Shown piece after piece: positions 11,615 through 30,899 of a DNA stretch of 64,000 nt (the first letter of the stretch is position 1; every line of letters begins with the position of its first letter). Below the pieces are notes generated by a model that had not been told where the DNA came from, did not search any database, and saw only the letters and a list, made by a program, of their open reading frames with translations. This DNA comes from Haliclystus octoradiatus (taxonomy: Eukaryota > Cnidaria > Staurozoa > Stauromedusae > Haliclystidae). The stretch is from NCBI GenBank assembly GCA_916610825.1, contig OU744450.1:21072814-21136813 (forward strand), in the 5' to 3' direction. The translations under genes were made by a program, and so were the position numbers.

Positions 11615-12876
11615 TACAAGTAGAATTTATTGTTGTATGCATATGTCTGATCTGAAAATGGAGCATTCTTTTGAGGGTAAAAATCATAATGTATGGTGGA
11701 AAACGCCATAAGAACACCATAACCGTTGGTTTTATAATTCCTCTTTTCACAGAATCGAAATATGTCCATCTGATTTATCGTCTCTGTAGAAAGGTATTTG
11801 TGCAAAGTAGCTTCTGCACTATATTACCGCATCTTATAAACTACAGATTGTGACATGATGCTAACATGTTCTACTTTCTAGTCAGAGGAATGAATATTAG
11901 ACTGGTAAAATAATTTGGTGGCGTATGTATAATCAGGAAAGAGACTTCACATTGCAAAACCCTAATTTTGTTAATCAGATAACATTGATAGAGAGGATAA
12001 TAATTTATGCAATGAAGATATACCGCAAAGCCAAAAATGATAGAATCTGCATTACTGCAGTTCTAGAGCAGTTCTAGTATACGGCTGGGTAAACTTGAAT
12101 AAGAACGTCTGAGCCCTCTATCAGGTTTGTAATATTTTCCGATATTTTATAGAATTTTACAGTGAAATGTACTGAAGAATTTTCAATGGTTTTATAATAA
12201 TTGAATGCTTGGTGGATGAATGATGCAGAACACAGCAAGGGGGACAAACCGTGATTGGTTAAAAAAGTAAACTTGCGTCCTGTAAATACAGCTTCGAAGT
12301 AGCTTCGATTTGACATTCTAGCCAATAGAGTGTCAGAAAGAAGTCAACAGTTTACTTTTTCGCGCCATTTTGACGATATTTTGTTAAAATTTACTAGCCT
12401 ACAAACCTTGATCGCCTATAAATGGTTTCTAAACGGATTGTAAAAATTTCTTCACTTTTGAGTTGCTTTATACTTGTTCTTGGCCTGTTTATAACATTAG
12501 CATGATCGGAAGATAGCATGTTGAGATATTTTAAGTTTTCTCAAAACTTACATTCACGACGCTTCGAAGGGATTTTTTGAAATTCTTTCCAACTTCAATC
12601 TGCAAATAATCTGGCGATCGCTGATGAAACAAGCTTGAATATTGGTTAAAATATAGCAATATATGTATTAGAAAACTGCATGTATATATAAATCAAATAT
12701 CATTCTTATTCTTAGTTCATATTTGTTCGTTTGATTATCTTAATCTTGCTGTTACCCTGTTGTACGCCACGCTGGAATCCGCGCGAATTTCAAACCAGGG
12801 TTATGAAACATTTTAAATAAACAACTTGAAAGTCAGCAAAATCAGCTGTTTTTAAATCCCAAAATTTACTAGCAAA
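11615..12876. other. Gene-free stretch upstream of the two-exon + strand gene
   Basis: Only short frames occur, none with recognisable motifs, and the sequence is conserved with block B at the general block level. It presumably holds the promoter of the gene starting at 12877, but I see no clear TATA box. Confidence 0.5.
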
Positions 12877-15419
12877 ATGAGTAAATGTGTTACGGGTAAG
12901 AGAAAATCTTGTTCAAACAAACACCATGAAGCATGGAATTCCACATCACAATACTTGATTGACCTTGGCACAAGACTTGGTCGCTCAAATATTTTTTCCA
13001 AGGCATTTTTTTATAAAAACTTTGGTAAACACGGTTTTTTATGTTCACATTGTATTTTTAATTCTTTAAGTAAAAGGGAATACACAGCAAGGCTGCCTTC
13101 TAATTATGAACAGCATTATTCATTCTCCAAGGTAAGAATTATAGAAACGATACATATACATTGAACATTTCTTACTCCTGAAATTTGTGATAAATGACAG
13201 CTGATTTGACAGTTCAATGAGATAATTATCGCTGTCATTTATCTCAAATGTTTTAGAAACAAGAATTACATAATTGAAAATAAATAAAAAGATAGTTATA
13301 CAACTGCGGTATATCCTGTATATAATAGCATTAAAAAATATTAGTCAACAAAGCACCACATTACCTAATAATTTAATATTTATGTGTATATATTTATGAC
13401 TTTTACAAATTATTCCAAGATACAATTTGTCCACAACATCCTTGAAGCAGCAAATTCAAGCTTTGTAATTTTTGTTTTTATTGCAAAATTGTAATTTCCT
13501 TAAATAATAATACTATTTATCAGAATCTTCTTGGTGATAATTTTGGTACAAAATAACAACACAACTAAATTTGCACAACGTTTCGACTGATTGACTTCAG
13601 CCATTCTCAAGTGAATGTTTTTTATTATTAATTAAGATATATTTATACATAAAAATGTTTGCCCCTTGAGGGTAAAGTTACATCATGAAAAATATTTACA
13701 ATTATATGAGATGAATATCATCAAAGAAGAAATCAAAGTGAGAATAAGGGAACTGAAAAAATTCCAACTAGAGGTAAATGGTCTATTCGTAGATATAAAA
13801 GAGAAATTCACCACAATCATGTATTTATCAATTTTAAAGGCCTTAAGTATTATGAGAGAGCGAAAGTATCAGTCATTAACAAGAAAAAAATTCGATTGTC
13901 TCGTGAATGAAATGCTGGCAATTCAAGAACTGAAACCAACATTAAACGTTCAGGGCGATTCCATCCGGGCCAAAGTTTTCAAATAACTGCATGCATTTCA
14001 TATCTATAGGCTAGTTACCATAGTTACTGTTGTCACTGATATAGATCTCATATAATTGTAAATATTTTTCATGATGTAACTTTACCCTCAAGGGGCAAAC
14101 ATTTTTATGTATAAATATATCTTAATTAATAATAAAAAACATTCACTTGAGAATGGCTGAAGTCAATCAGTCGAAACGTTGTGCAAATTTAGTTGTGTTG
14201 TTATTTTGTACCAAAATTATCACCAAGAAGATTCTGATAAATATTATAAAACGCAACAATCAGTTACTACTTTTCCGGAGATTAGAAAAGTGTAGCAACC
14301 ACCTAGTCAGTTGTGAAACTGGTCTAGAATATTTACGACTCTGTTTAAACTTTGGCGTTACACCAACATTTGCCAGAGTAGAGAGTGTAAAGTCAAAAAA
14401 ATGGAAAGATTCTACGGAAAGTTATCAGATGAATATCATCAAAGAAGAAATCAAAGTGAGAACAAGGGAACTGAAAAAATTCCAACTAGAGGTAAATGGT
14501 CTATTCGTAGATATAAAAGAGAAATTCACCACAATCATGTATTTATCAATTTTAAAGGCCTTAAGTATTATGAGAGAGCGAAAGTATCAGTCATTAACAA
14601 GAAAAAAATTCGATTGTCTCGTGAATGAAATGCTGGCAATTCAAGAACTGAAACCAACATTAAACGTTCAGGGCGATTCCATCCGGGCCAAAGTTTTCAA
14701 ATAACTGCATGCATTTCATATCTATAGGCTAGTTACCATAGTTACTGTTGTCACTGATATAGATCTCATATAATTGTAAATATTTTTCATGATGTAACTT
14801 TACCCTCAAGGGGCAAACATTTTTATGTATAAATATATCTTAATTAATAATAAAAAACATTCACTTGAGAATGGCTGAAGTCAATCAGTCGAAACGTTGT
14901 GCAAATTTAGTTGTGTTGTTATTTTGTACCAAAATAATACTATTATTACAAATAACTATTCTTTCTTCGTTTTAGTTCCAAGCAATCCGTTCCGAATTGG
15001 ACGTAGGCGACAGTTCGCAATCTGAGTATTCTCAAGAAATAGTGCAGACGTGCAGTACCAGCAATGATTCAAATGACATAGATAATGATAACAATGATAT
15101 AGTAGAGTCATCAGTAATACTGGACACTAAAACGACAAAACATTTAGTTATTGAATCTGAGTTATATGTTCAAATCAAGAAGTTAAGAATCTATATTAGA
15201 AAGCATTATGGAGATTCAGTACCACCATGTGGTACAGATGACTTCAAGCATTTATGTACTCAGGCTGGCTCAGCAACATTATTTTCCACTCTTCTTGGAT
15301 CTATGACTACCACACTCGACGGACCCATAAAAGTAAAATCTAATGAAAAGAAAGTTATATCTATTATTTTTACCCTAATGTTTGGCCAGTCTCGAAAAGA
15401 CGTAGGGCGAAAGGAGTAG
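12877..15419 (+). CDS. Two-exon gene of unknown function (block A), 3' end altered
   Basis: Exon 1 is 12877-13131 (85 codons, phase 0) ending at donor AAG/GTAAG; exon 2 is 14976-15419 after acceptor TTCGTTTTAG. The first exon has scattered Cys/His (CVTGKRKSC, CSHCIF). The second has an acidic Asn/Asp-rich linker (SNDIDNDNND) and a conserved-looking block (CGTDDFKHLCTQAGSATLFS ... KKVISIIFTLMFGQS). Predicted length 232 aa. In block B the C-terminus is longer (258 aa); here an indel just after SRKD shifts the frame into an early stop. The intron holds a PLE that is absent from B. I do not recognise the family; a transposon-derived multicopy gene is possible. Confidence 0.6.
13518..14933 (+). 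mobile_element. Non-autonomous Penelope-like element, tandem copy with inverted pLTR
   Basis: The insertion is bounded by an 11-bp target duplication ATAATACTATT (13507-13517 and 14934-14944), and block B has the empty site. Order: inverted repeat arm (13518-about 13711), a 5'-truncated unit (about 13712-14042), direct arm (about 14043-14216), a full-length short unit, direct arm (about 14763-14933). A 5'-truncated tandem partner with an inverted flanking arm is characteristic of Penelope-like elements. Arms carry GAATGGCTGAAGTCAATCAG followed by TCGAAACG. Confidence 0.9.
14147..14704 (+). pseudogene. Internally deleted Penelope-like ORF
   Basis: The frame joins an N-terminal segment (RRLEKCSNHLVSCETGLEYL ... 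NFGVTPTFARV) to the end of a GIY-YIG domain (KKFDCLVNEMLAIQELKP, then LNVQGDSIRAKVF). The same end motif recurs at 30727-30811. The entire RT and most of the endonuclease are missing, so mobilisation would need proteins from a complete relative. The copy at 13711-13986 contains only the second half. The first methionine lies in the flanking repeat and may not be used. Confidence 0.75.
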
Positions 15420-17913
15420 GGGAATCCGGAATGTCACTTATAAATATAATAGTAAAACCAATTTAATATAACACAGTGTCACACGCTCAAGGGCCATCCA
15501 TGAAGTACTCAGAGAGTCAGAGTCAGACTGGACCCTTCCTGTATTCAGCAGTACACTTTCAAATAACCCGCCTACCTTCTATGTACGCTAGGCTACTTGC
15601 AAAGATTCCCCCTCTTCTCATTAGTTTCTGCTTTTGTTGTTGTGGTTTGAGTAAGCAAGTCAACAGATTCTTTAAAATTGCTGATTGAAATGCCCGCAAA
15701 ATTGATGTTTGTAGAGCTTTTGTTACTCTTAGTGTGCCTCCAGTGCCAAACATTTTCAGGGACGATTTAAAGATACATCTGTAGGCCTACTGTGATGATT
15801 GGTACCCCTCCACCTTGTACCCCCCGCAACTGTACGCTTGTGATGTAATTTCCGAGATCTCCAATAACGAAATATCACCAGCAATCGTCTGCAAATTATT
15901 ACTGAAACGTAATTCTGTTGCCCCAAAACATTTCCAGGGAACGCTCTTCTCAGGTGTGCAATCACCCTTCTCTGCAATCTGGTTTATTGATGACCCCTGA
16001 TTATTTCACATTGAATTTACATCCTACACTATTTACATCCAGAAGCGGTAAAAAATTGATATTTTTTATGATTCATAAGCCAAACCACAGCAGAAAATTC
16101 ACATTTCTTATTTATGAGAGCAATTACTGGAAGGCTATGATATTTCACAAAAAACTAATGCAAGAAGAAGTAGGCCTAATTCATCATTTATGCTTTTAAA
16201 TACACCTTCAAAACGTTTTAAACTTGACTCCTGCAACCTATTGTTTCCTGCTAGATGAGATCAGACTTTTCATTAGATATTGAACAACATATCATATTTT
16301 GGTTGTATATCATAGGCTACTTTAAGTTCTTTCAAAAGTTCTGATGGAATTTATAGAGAGAGAGCGCTGAAGCGTCATTTACAAATATATATGACAACGT
16401 CATACTGGCATCAAATCATTTGTAAACGAAAGGGAAATACATAGAATTACCACAACAACAATTCCACTTACATACAGCCATTTACAATATTAATTAAAAC
16501 ATTACTATAAGCTAAATTAAATACAATATAGATAGTACCATAGTAAACAGTTTAGGAGCTCTTTTTAAATCTGAATTTTTGCAGAGCATCATACAGTTTA
16601 TAGGTATGTATGACAATCTCAAATATACACCTTTTGCCAACATTTGAAGCTTACATCACGCCACAGATAGGGCTATGACACCTCAAATTTGAAAAATTTT
16701 ACGGGGGAGCATGCCCCTGTACCCCCTAGAAAATCCGGTGCCTTCGGCACCCTCACCAACCGTCCTGCCCCACCAACTATTTATGTCACCAGCCGCCACT
16801 GTAACTAAGTTAATGATCTGTACTTTCTACACATCACATGTCACACATGCCACAAGAAACAGAACAGACCAAATGGTTAATCCTGTGAGAGATTGTTACA
16901 AATTCAACTTGATAATGTAGTACCTTCCTTTCATGCATCGATAATACATGTATGCGATTCATGTTGAATGGATTTCTGATATCTGTAATGCATTTGAACA
17001 AATTTACACCTCGCTGGAAAGCTTCAGATTCAGGTCTTCATATCTGCAAATGACAATTGATTGTTTCATTGTTAACATATAGTGTTATATTCAAGCTTTC
17101 TAGCAAAATTTGACCCTCCCTGTAATCAGCAGTACTCAAATGACCCCTGGAGGCTATCTGTTGTTTCTATTTATCCACTCTCAACATCCTTGTTGGGACA
17201 ATTTTTTATGTAAATTATTCTTCGTTAGTGTGGATAGATTAATGTTGCAAATTTTCGATTTTCAGGAGAGGTCAACTGCGTAGCCTCCAGATTTCGCTAT
17301 GGTGTATTCTAGATTATTATGTGTGTCACTAGTTGGGTCTGTTGTAAGTTTATGATATACAACTATTGATTATAAGATTATTGACTTTATAATATTCGCT
17401 GCTTATATTTGATCATTATTAAATGGAGTGTGTCATGTTTCAAATGCATCACTTGGTACAAACTATCATTCGACTAATATAGATTTTTTGTTCATATTCA
17501 CTTGTATTTGAAATAATAGCTAGATATAATATTTGAAATGAAATTCTATGGTACAGTTATAAATGTTTGGAGGTCATAGATTTCAAAGTTACAATTCTTT
17601 ATTGCCCTTCAGAAAATTGACATCATTTTTAGATTGTGTTGTTGTTTTGTTTCCCAATTTTTTCAGCGGCCATTTCAGGATTTTTTCACTAAGGGCCGTT
17701 CTCATAAAAAATTCCTCAAGTCCCGTTAATAGAGAGGCCATTCCATTATTTCCACTTTTAAAATAATGACGAAAGTGTTCATTTAGCTCAATATATTGGT
17801 TAACTAGGAGTAGGAATTACCATTAAAAGTACGCTATTAGAATAAATCTTATGAAGGGTCCTTGATATTCCTGTTTAGACAACACACTCTCAAAGGATAA
17901 TTCAATGAGTACA
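15420..17913. other. Intergenic sequence, nothing assigned
   Basis: No supported gene. Around 16700-16770 is a GC-richer segment (GGGGGAGCATGCCCCTGTAC ... GGTGCCTTCGGCACCCTC) that looks like the end of a dispersed repeat. The remaining short frames have no motifs. Block B has the same content (43130-45576). Confidence 0.5.
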
Positions 17914-18603
17914 TCAAGTCACATGGTACATTTCTACAACATTGTCATGGCTGCAATAGACAGGTGGCTGCTGTATGGAGATGGTAAAAATTGGCAAAAT
18001 ACAAAAAACTTTTCGAGATTCATCCCTTGCAAGTAGTCTTCTTACTACGTATTTCATATTTAATTTGTATGCTGCAGAGATGGATCTGTATATGACTGAC
18101 TGCTTACTTAATTTGCAAACTTTTGGTTTGGGCTGTGATTTCCTATGCTGGCAGACATACATCTTCCAATTCAAAGCCATGTACGCTACGTCATTGTTCT
18201 AAACATAATATGAATTTTCACATCAGAAATTCCATAATTGAGAGGATTTCTCGCAAGTAACAAGACATTCCCAAAGTAGTTTTGTTGTTTGCATTTTTAC
18301 AGTTGTTTAATTGTCATACCTGTTTTTCCAAAACCCTTCCAGCAGTATCCACACTACAAAAGTTGTTGTTGTTGCCAAGCTGAAATGCTTGATAAGGTTT
18401 TCAGCTGCATCTTGGTATTTCGCTGTCCTGCTTGACTCGGTATCTTGTCTTGAAAACAGACATTCCCATGCTGCTTGAGGTATAATACTGGTTTGTTCTA
18501 TTTGACCAGATTCTATTATGATGGGATTACGTTCCAGTTCCAGAGTACTGACTTCATCTTCTTCCAATTTTTCAACTGATGCTAGATTACCGGATTGATC
18601 CAT
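17914..18603 (-). pseudogene. Two-exon gene of unknown function (block A), frameshifted in exon 1
   Basis: Exon 1 (18320-18603) starts at ATG 18603 with an acidic N-terminus (VEKLEEDEVSTLELE) and ends at donor CAG/GTATG. Exon 2 (17914-18198) follows acceptor ATTATGTTTAG and has a basic region (CQHRKSQPKPKVCKLSKQ, KYVVRRLLARDESRK). In block B exon 1 is 285 bp and joins exon 2 in phase 0; here one base is missing near 18350, so the exons are out of frame. Family not recognised. The matching phases in B support a real ancestral gene. Confidence 0.5.
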
Positions 18604-19948
18604 TTCAAATTGTTAATCAAAATCCATGATCCATGTTAAAACGAACAATAAAAGGATTGATCTCTTTGATCTGACGACACGTGTGATTTGAATCACATTT
18701 CCCGCCAAAAAAACATAGATTTCTATGCGTGGGACGTTTGATTTTAAAGTTACGACTTTGATTGGGAACGGGAGAAACAATTCAATTTTTTCGTAATTTA
18801 CGTTCGCGAATTTTCTTGGGGATTTTTGTTCTGCAATTCTTCGGCATGTTTATTCAAAATGACTCAACTGGTATCAGCTTCATAAAAACATATCAATATA
18901 ACAGCCAATTTCATCGCTCTGGATACATTCTTATAGGGCATAAATGATCCAAACTGATATGAAATGATGCTGTAAGACTTTGATGGGTTTTCTTGGTATA
19001 TCGTAAGCATAAACAACAAACTACTTCTGTTCTTTTTTATATTTCTATACTATCAACTCGTGTCAGCCTCAATTCAACTTGTATCAGCTTCATAAAAACA
19101 TATCAAAATAACAGCTAACATCATCGCTCTGGATGCATACATTATTGCGCTTGCCTCGCTAAATATGTTACTCTACTTATTCCCCTTATGGTTTTGATGA
19201 GCAATGAAGTAAGGCAATCGTGAAAGCTTACATGTTGCAGCACGCTACTCTGTGTTGCTGACCTTGAATATTGCAGTTACTAAACTACGAGACAAACGCC
19301 ATTACTGAATGCGATTAAGTTGACGATAGACGCAAAAGCAATATTACGTGGAAACGTAACCGCGCTCGTACTATTGAAAAAGTAGACTGGATACTTAATA
19401 GAGCTGACGCAAGTTGAATTCTCCGTTTACCGATTTTGTCGCCATATAGCTAGATCCAATCCCTTTTTTTTCTCAGTGACGTTTTGGTCAAAACACCATT
19501 TTGAAGGCGTTTTTCATCAAGAAATAATTTCCAGATCGAAAAAAGAATTATGCCATTGTTTTTTTCACGTCGAGTTTTACCACATATGTAAAAGGGGGTT
19601 TCTTCCCACTTTAAGAAGAATCAAATTAGAGAATTTTATTGCAAATCTTCATGAGCCTTTAATATATCAACAAAGTTTCTTTAAAAATAATCTTATAAAA
19701 TATTTCTACAAAAATATTTATTTTAACAAATTCTCCACGCTTAATACTAAAACTTGTTTAAATCTCAGTATTTATATATACTTGAATAACTGATCAATAT
19801 ATAGCCTCTATTTTGCTAACATTTTGCGTCGCCTAAAAATCCGAAATGTTTAAGCTGCACGTATCTTTAATATTATTATCTAAAAACTTAATAAGCAGCA
19901 TATGCGTTTGTCTCGTTACACAACTAGTCTGTCTGTCTTTCCATCTCG
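18604..19948. other. Intergenic sequence between the unknown gene and the VWA gene
   Basis: No gene supported. A 105-codon frame at 19476-19793 is conserved in block B (47142-47459), but this is explained by the duplication; it has an AT-rich tail and no motif. Two related segments (about 18869-18945 and 19077-19140, CAGCTTCATAAAAACATATC) form a short diverged tandem repeat. Confidence 0.45.
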
Positions 19949-28059
<8,111 letters not shown>

Positions 28060-28118
28060 TGTGAATTATGGAGTCAGATCGCTTGTTGCTGTTGCGAGAT
28101 TCAGAACTTGATCTGACT

Positions 28119-28128
28119 CTTTTATACC
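28119..28128 (-). promoter_or_regulatory. TATA box of VWA copy A
   Basis: On the minus strand GGTATAAAAG lies about 60 bp upstream of the ATG at 28059, a plausible distance with a start site near 28090. The motif and its surroundings are conserved before copy B (54097-54106). Confidence 0.6.
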
Positions 28129-28311
28129 ATTTACAATTATGCTTCTGCCGTAGAATTTACTTCCCAATGTATTCTCTATTTTGTTTTTATCCCCAATCTA
28201 GCTCATTTTTAACTTCCTGATCTGATAAAAGTCCGTTAATTAAATGGGTAAGCTATTTAGTGGTTTATCGTTTGTTACGTACCATCTGATAGTGCAAATC
28301 AGCTGTGCGGG

Positions 28312-28422
28312 CGCGATTTGACAAACAGATAAATGATTCGACCACCTGCGCGCGCATGTGCCGTAACATATCTAAAGCGGTCACTGTGCTCTGGTTGGGC
28401 GGCCAAAGCCTAACACACAAGA
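28312..28422. repeat. SINE-like repeat at the right breakpoint of block A
   Basis: Shares GACAAACAGATA, GACCACCTGCGC, CATGTGCCGTAACATATC and GGCCAAAGCCTAACAC with the 98-bp insert at 25190-25287. A/B homology stops at its first bases. Confidence 0.6.
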
Positions 28423-28829
28423 TATCTGAACAAAATGGAGAACAGAAGTAAGACGTGAAACGAAGGAAACCTCTGATTATGTAGCAGAAAATTCCACATT
28501 TTATCATAATAGTATTTCGTCATGAAAATTAAACAGTCGGTTACACTTCACAATATCCAGTTTACAATTCACGGGATTTTGAAAAACTTTTATTATCAAG
28601 TGATTCAAGTCGAATGGTTTATGGCATATATAATATGGACAAGGATAAAGCTACGGTTGCCGTAGCTTTAGCGGATTGGATAAAGCTACAGAAGTTTACC
28701 GAGCATGCGCACTAACTTGAAATTGACCCTTCATCAAATTAATTTTATTTTTATTATTGCTTATTTAATAAAAATTGATTCTGTTATTATTTATCCCAAA
28801 TTTTTATTATCTAATCCAGACATTGAATA

Positions 28830-29330
28830 ATATTCCTCATTTTTATCTTCGACTAGTAGGTCCCTCAAAATGAAATTTAACTGAGACATGCAGATGACTA
28901 TTTATCACTAATTATTACTCTTGGAAATGTATCGAAATAAATTCAAAACAATTCTCGAGAAAATATATAATTTATATTTAGATATTGTAAAGCAATTAAA
29001 GTTGACAAAGGGGCCATTTGGGGTTTTCACTTTCTCCAATTTTTAGGTCTCTCAAAATGAAGCGAGGATTGCAGATGACTAGATACCACTAGATATTACC
29101 TATAGACACGCATCGAAGTAAATTCAAAACATTTTTTAAAAGAAATATTTAGTTTATATTTTGATACATCCATTTAAGACTATATATTTTATATCAATAT
29201 TCAATGCATGTCTATACATGATGATGTAATTCATGTTGAGTGACATTTAGTCATCGGCATACCTTGCTTTGATTTGAGAGACCCACAAGTTGAAGAAAGT
29301 GAAAACCTGGCTTTTTGAAAAACCCCAAAA
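28830..29330. repeat. Diverged repeat units
   Basis: At least two diverged units containing TCTCAAAATGAA, GCAGATGACTA, ATCGAA(A/G)TAAATTCAAAA and GAAAGTGAAAACC-like motifs. The same units occur in reverse orientation at about 1140-1400 and 33980-34240. Confidence 0.6.
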
Positions 29331-29440
29331 TTTACCCTCTTCGTAAACCTAACTGGCTGTATCTATCTAGGATAAGATAATATTAGATAAGATAAGATAT
29401 ATTCATGGCCGTCGGTACAAATTTTTCTTTCAGGGGGGTG

Positions 29441-29797
29441 TCAACAAATAACTTTGCCGACTTCAGCGGAGTCTGATCCGGATATGTAAAGCATAAATTG
29501 GAAGCCAGTTAAGGTGGAGTATCCAGAGTTGAATTTGCCACACAAAGGTTTGCCGTGCATGTTTAAATTGTATATTGACCTAAAGTCGTCATCAGACTTC
29601 TCAGAATAAAAATTTTCGAGCCATGTTTTTATCCCATCGTGCCCAACATTAAGGTAATTGTCTTTATATACAGTATTCATAATTTGTGTGGACATGAATA
29701 AATGGACAAGAATTGAAAGAACTCTCTTATTTCTACTCTTAGTTCCTCCGTTTGGCCCTAGCTTTAGAAAGCGAACATCACAATATTCCTTTGCCAT
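29441..29797 (-). CDS. Unidentified ORF, 118 codons
   Basis: Open frame on the minus strand without repeats or biased composition, with protein-like content (EYCDVRFLKLGPNGGTKSRN, then HGKPLCGKFNSGYSTLTGFQ) and no second copy in the window. A stop (TGA) is 13 codons upstream and a possible splice acceptor (TGTCTCCAG) lies just after it, so this may be a terminal exon. I do not recognise the family, and no partner exon was found. Confidence 0.35.
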   Translation of the reverse strand: MAKEYCDVRFLKLGPNGGTKSRNKRVLSILVHLFMSTQIMNTVYKDNYLNVGHDGIKTWLENFYSEKSDDDFRSIYNLNMHGKPLCGKFNSGYSTLTGFQFMLYISGSDSAEVGKVIC

Positions 29798-30005
29798 TTC
29801 TTCCCTGTTTTGCCGACTGGAGACATTTCAAGTAAGAATTGCCGACTGATTAAGTCTCCAGGGGGATATCAACCCCCAACGCCATGCTAGGGACAGCTCT
29901 GGATAGACTTGTCAACATTAAATTAAAGATAATTGACAGGTTATTAAAGGAAAGATTGAACTCCTATAATATTGTATTGTTTTCTATAGTTGAAGATATA
30001 ATGAT

Positions 30006-30663
30006 TCAATCGAATTTGTCTTTGCAGCGACGTAGAATTGAGAATTGATTACCGATATCCTTAGGGGCGAGACCGTGTGCATTTTTTAGATGTTTACCAA
30101 CAGCAGAAGATTGTCTTGCATGCTCTTTTACGCGTTCGTGTAGATGCCGGCAAGCAAAACCGACATAGTTTGCTTTACACAAACCACACTTAAATTGGTA
30201 CACTACGCTTTGTTGATTTAAAATCTTTGGTTTTTCCTCACGGTATCTGAGATCATCAATAATTATTTTACTTTTAAAAACAGGTCTAAAATTTAAGCTG
30301 ATTTTGTTGCTTAATCGGCTAAGTTCTGTTCGTACATGATCGGCCGATCACTGTTCTTCAAAAGGTATTATAATATTTACAGTTTTATCATCTACATTAT
30401 TTACAGTGTTTGAAACATTTATATCATTATTAAAATTTGGAATAAAACTTAATTTACATAAAATAGAATTTAAAAGAGAAGCTGGATATTTAGGTTGGTT
30501 AAAAATACGTTTTATATTTACACACTCTTCGTTAAAAAGACGTTCAGAGGAGCATAAGCTCGTTGCACGGTTTATCATTGTTTTTAAAAGTCCTGTCTTA
30601 TAGCGTTGGTCGACATGGCTCTGGTAATGAAGAAGTAAACCGCTATCAGTTGATTTTCGGTGA
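30006..30663 (-). pseudogene. Penelope-like RT end and GIY-YIG domain
   Basis: From 30663 leftwards: a segment downstream of the RT palm (KSTDSGLLLHYQSHVDQRYK, NRATSLCSSERLF), then an in-frame TGA (30345-30347), then a linker and a GIY-YIG-type endonuclease (VVYQFKCGLCKANYVGF ... RHLHERVKEH ... SSAVGKHLKNAHG) cut off after RRCKDKFD. The remaining end of the domain is found in the opposite orientation at 30690-30811. Confidence 0.75.
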
Positions 30664-30689
30664 ATACTAGTTTCAAAGTTTCAAAGCTG

Positions 30690-30811
30690 TTTCAAATTCT
30701 ACGTCGCTGCAAAGACAAATTCGATTTTTTGCTCTTTGAAATGATTTTCATTAGAGAATTGAATCCTTGCCTGAATGGACAATCTGATTCAATAAGATCA
30801 AAAATATTTTC
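30690..30811 (+). pseudogene. Inverted end of the same Penelope-like GIY-YIG domain
   Basis: Plus-strand FQILRRCKDKFDFLLFEM, then FIRELNPCLNGQSDSIRSK completes the domain that is truncated on the minus strand at 30006. The shared RRCKDKFD at both ends suggests an inverted partial copy. Confidence 0.7.
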
Positions 30812-30899
30812 GTATATTTCATCCCCAATGATGCATTTTCGACTCATGGTTACGTAAGTGACCTTGAGTCTATCCTGTCATGGTGGAAACGTTTTCATT

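Noticed and set aside
14147..14200. Hammerhead ribozyme in the Penelope arms
   Set aside because: CTGAAG ... GAAACG resembles the core, but the CTGANGA box is incomplete and stem II does not pair; the arm at 58625-58660 is only slightly better.
19476..19793. 105-codon ORF identical in both blocks
   Set aside because: Conservation is explained by the duplication; AT-rich, no motif, no splice partner.
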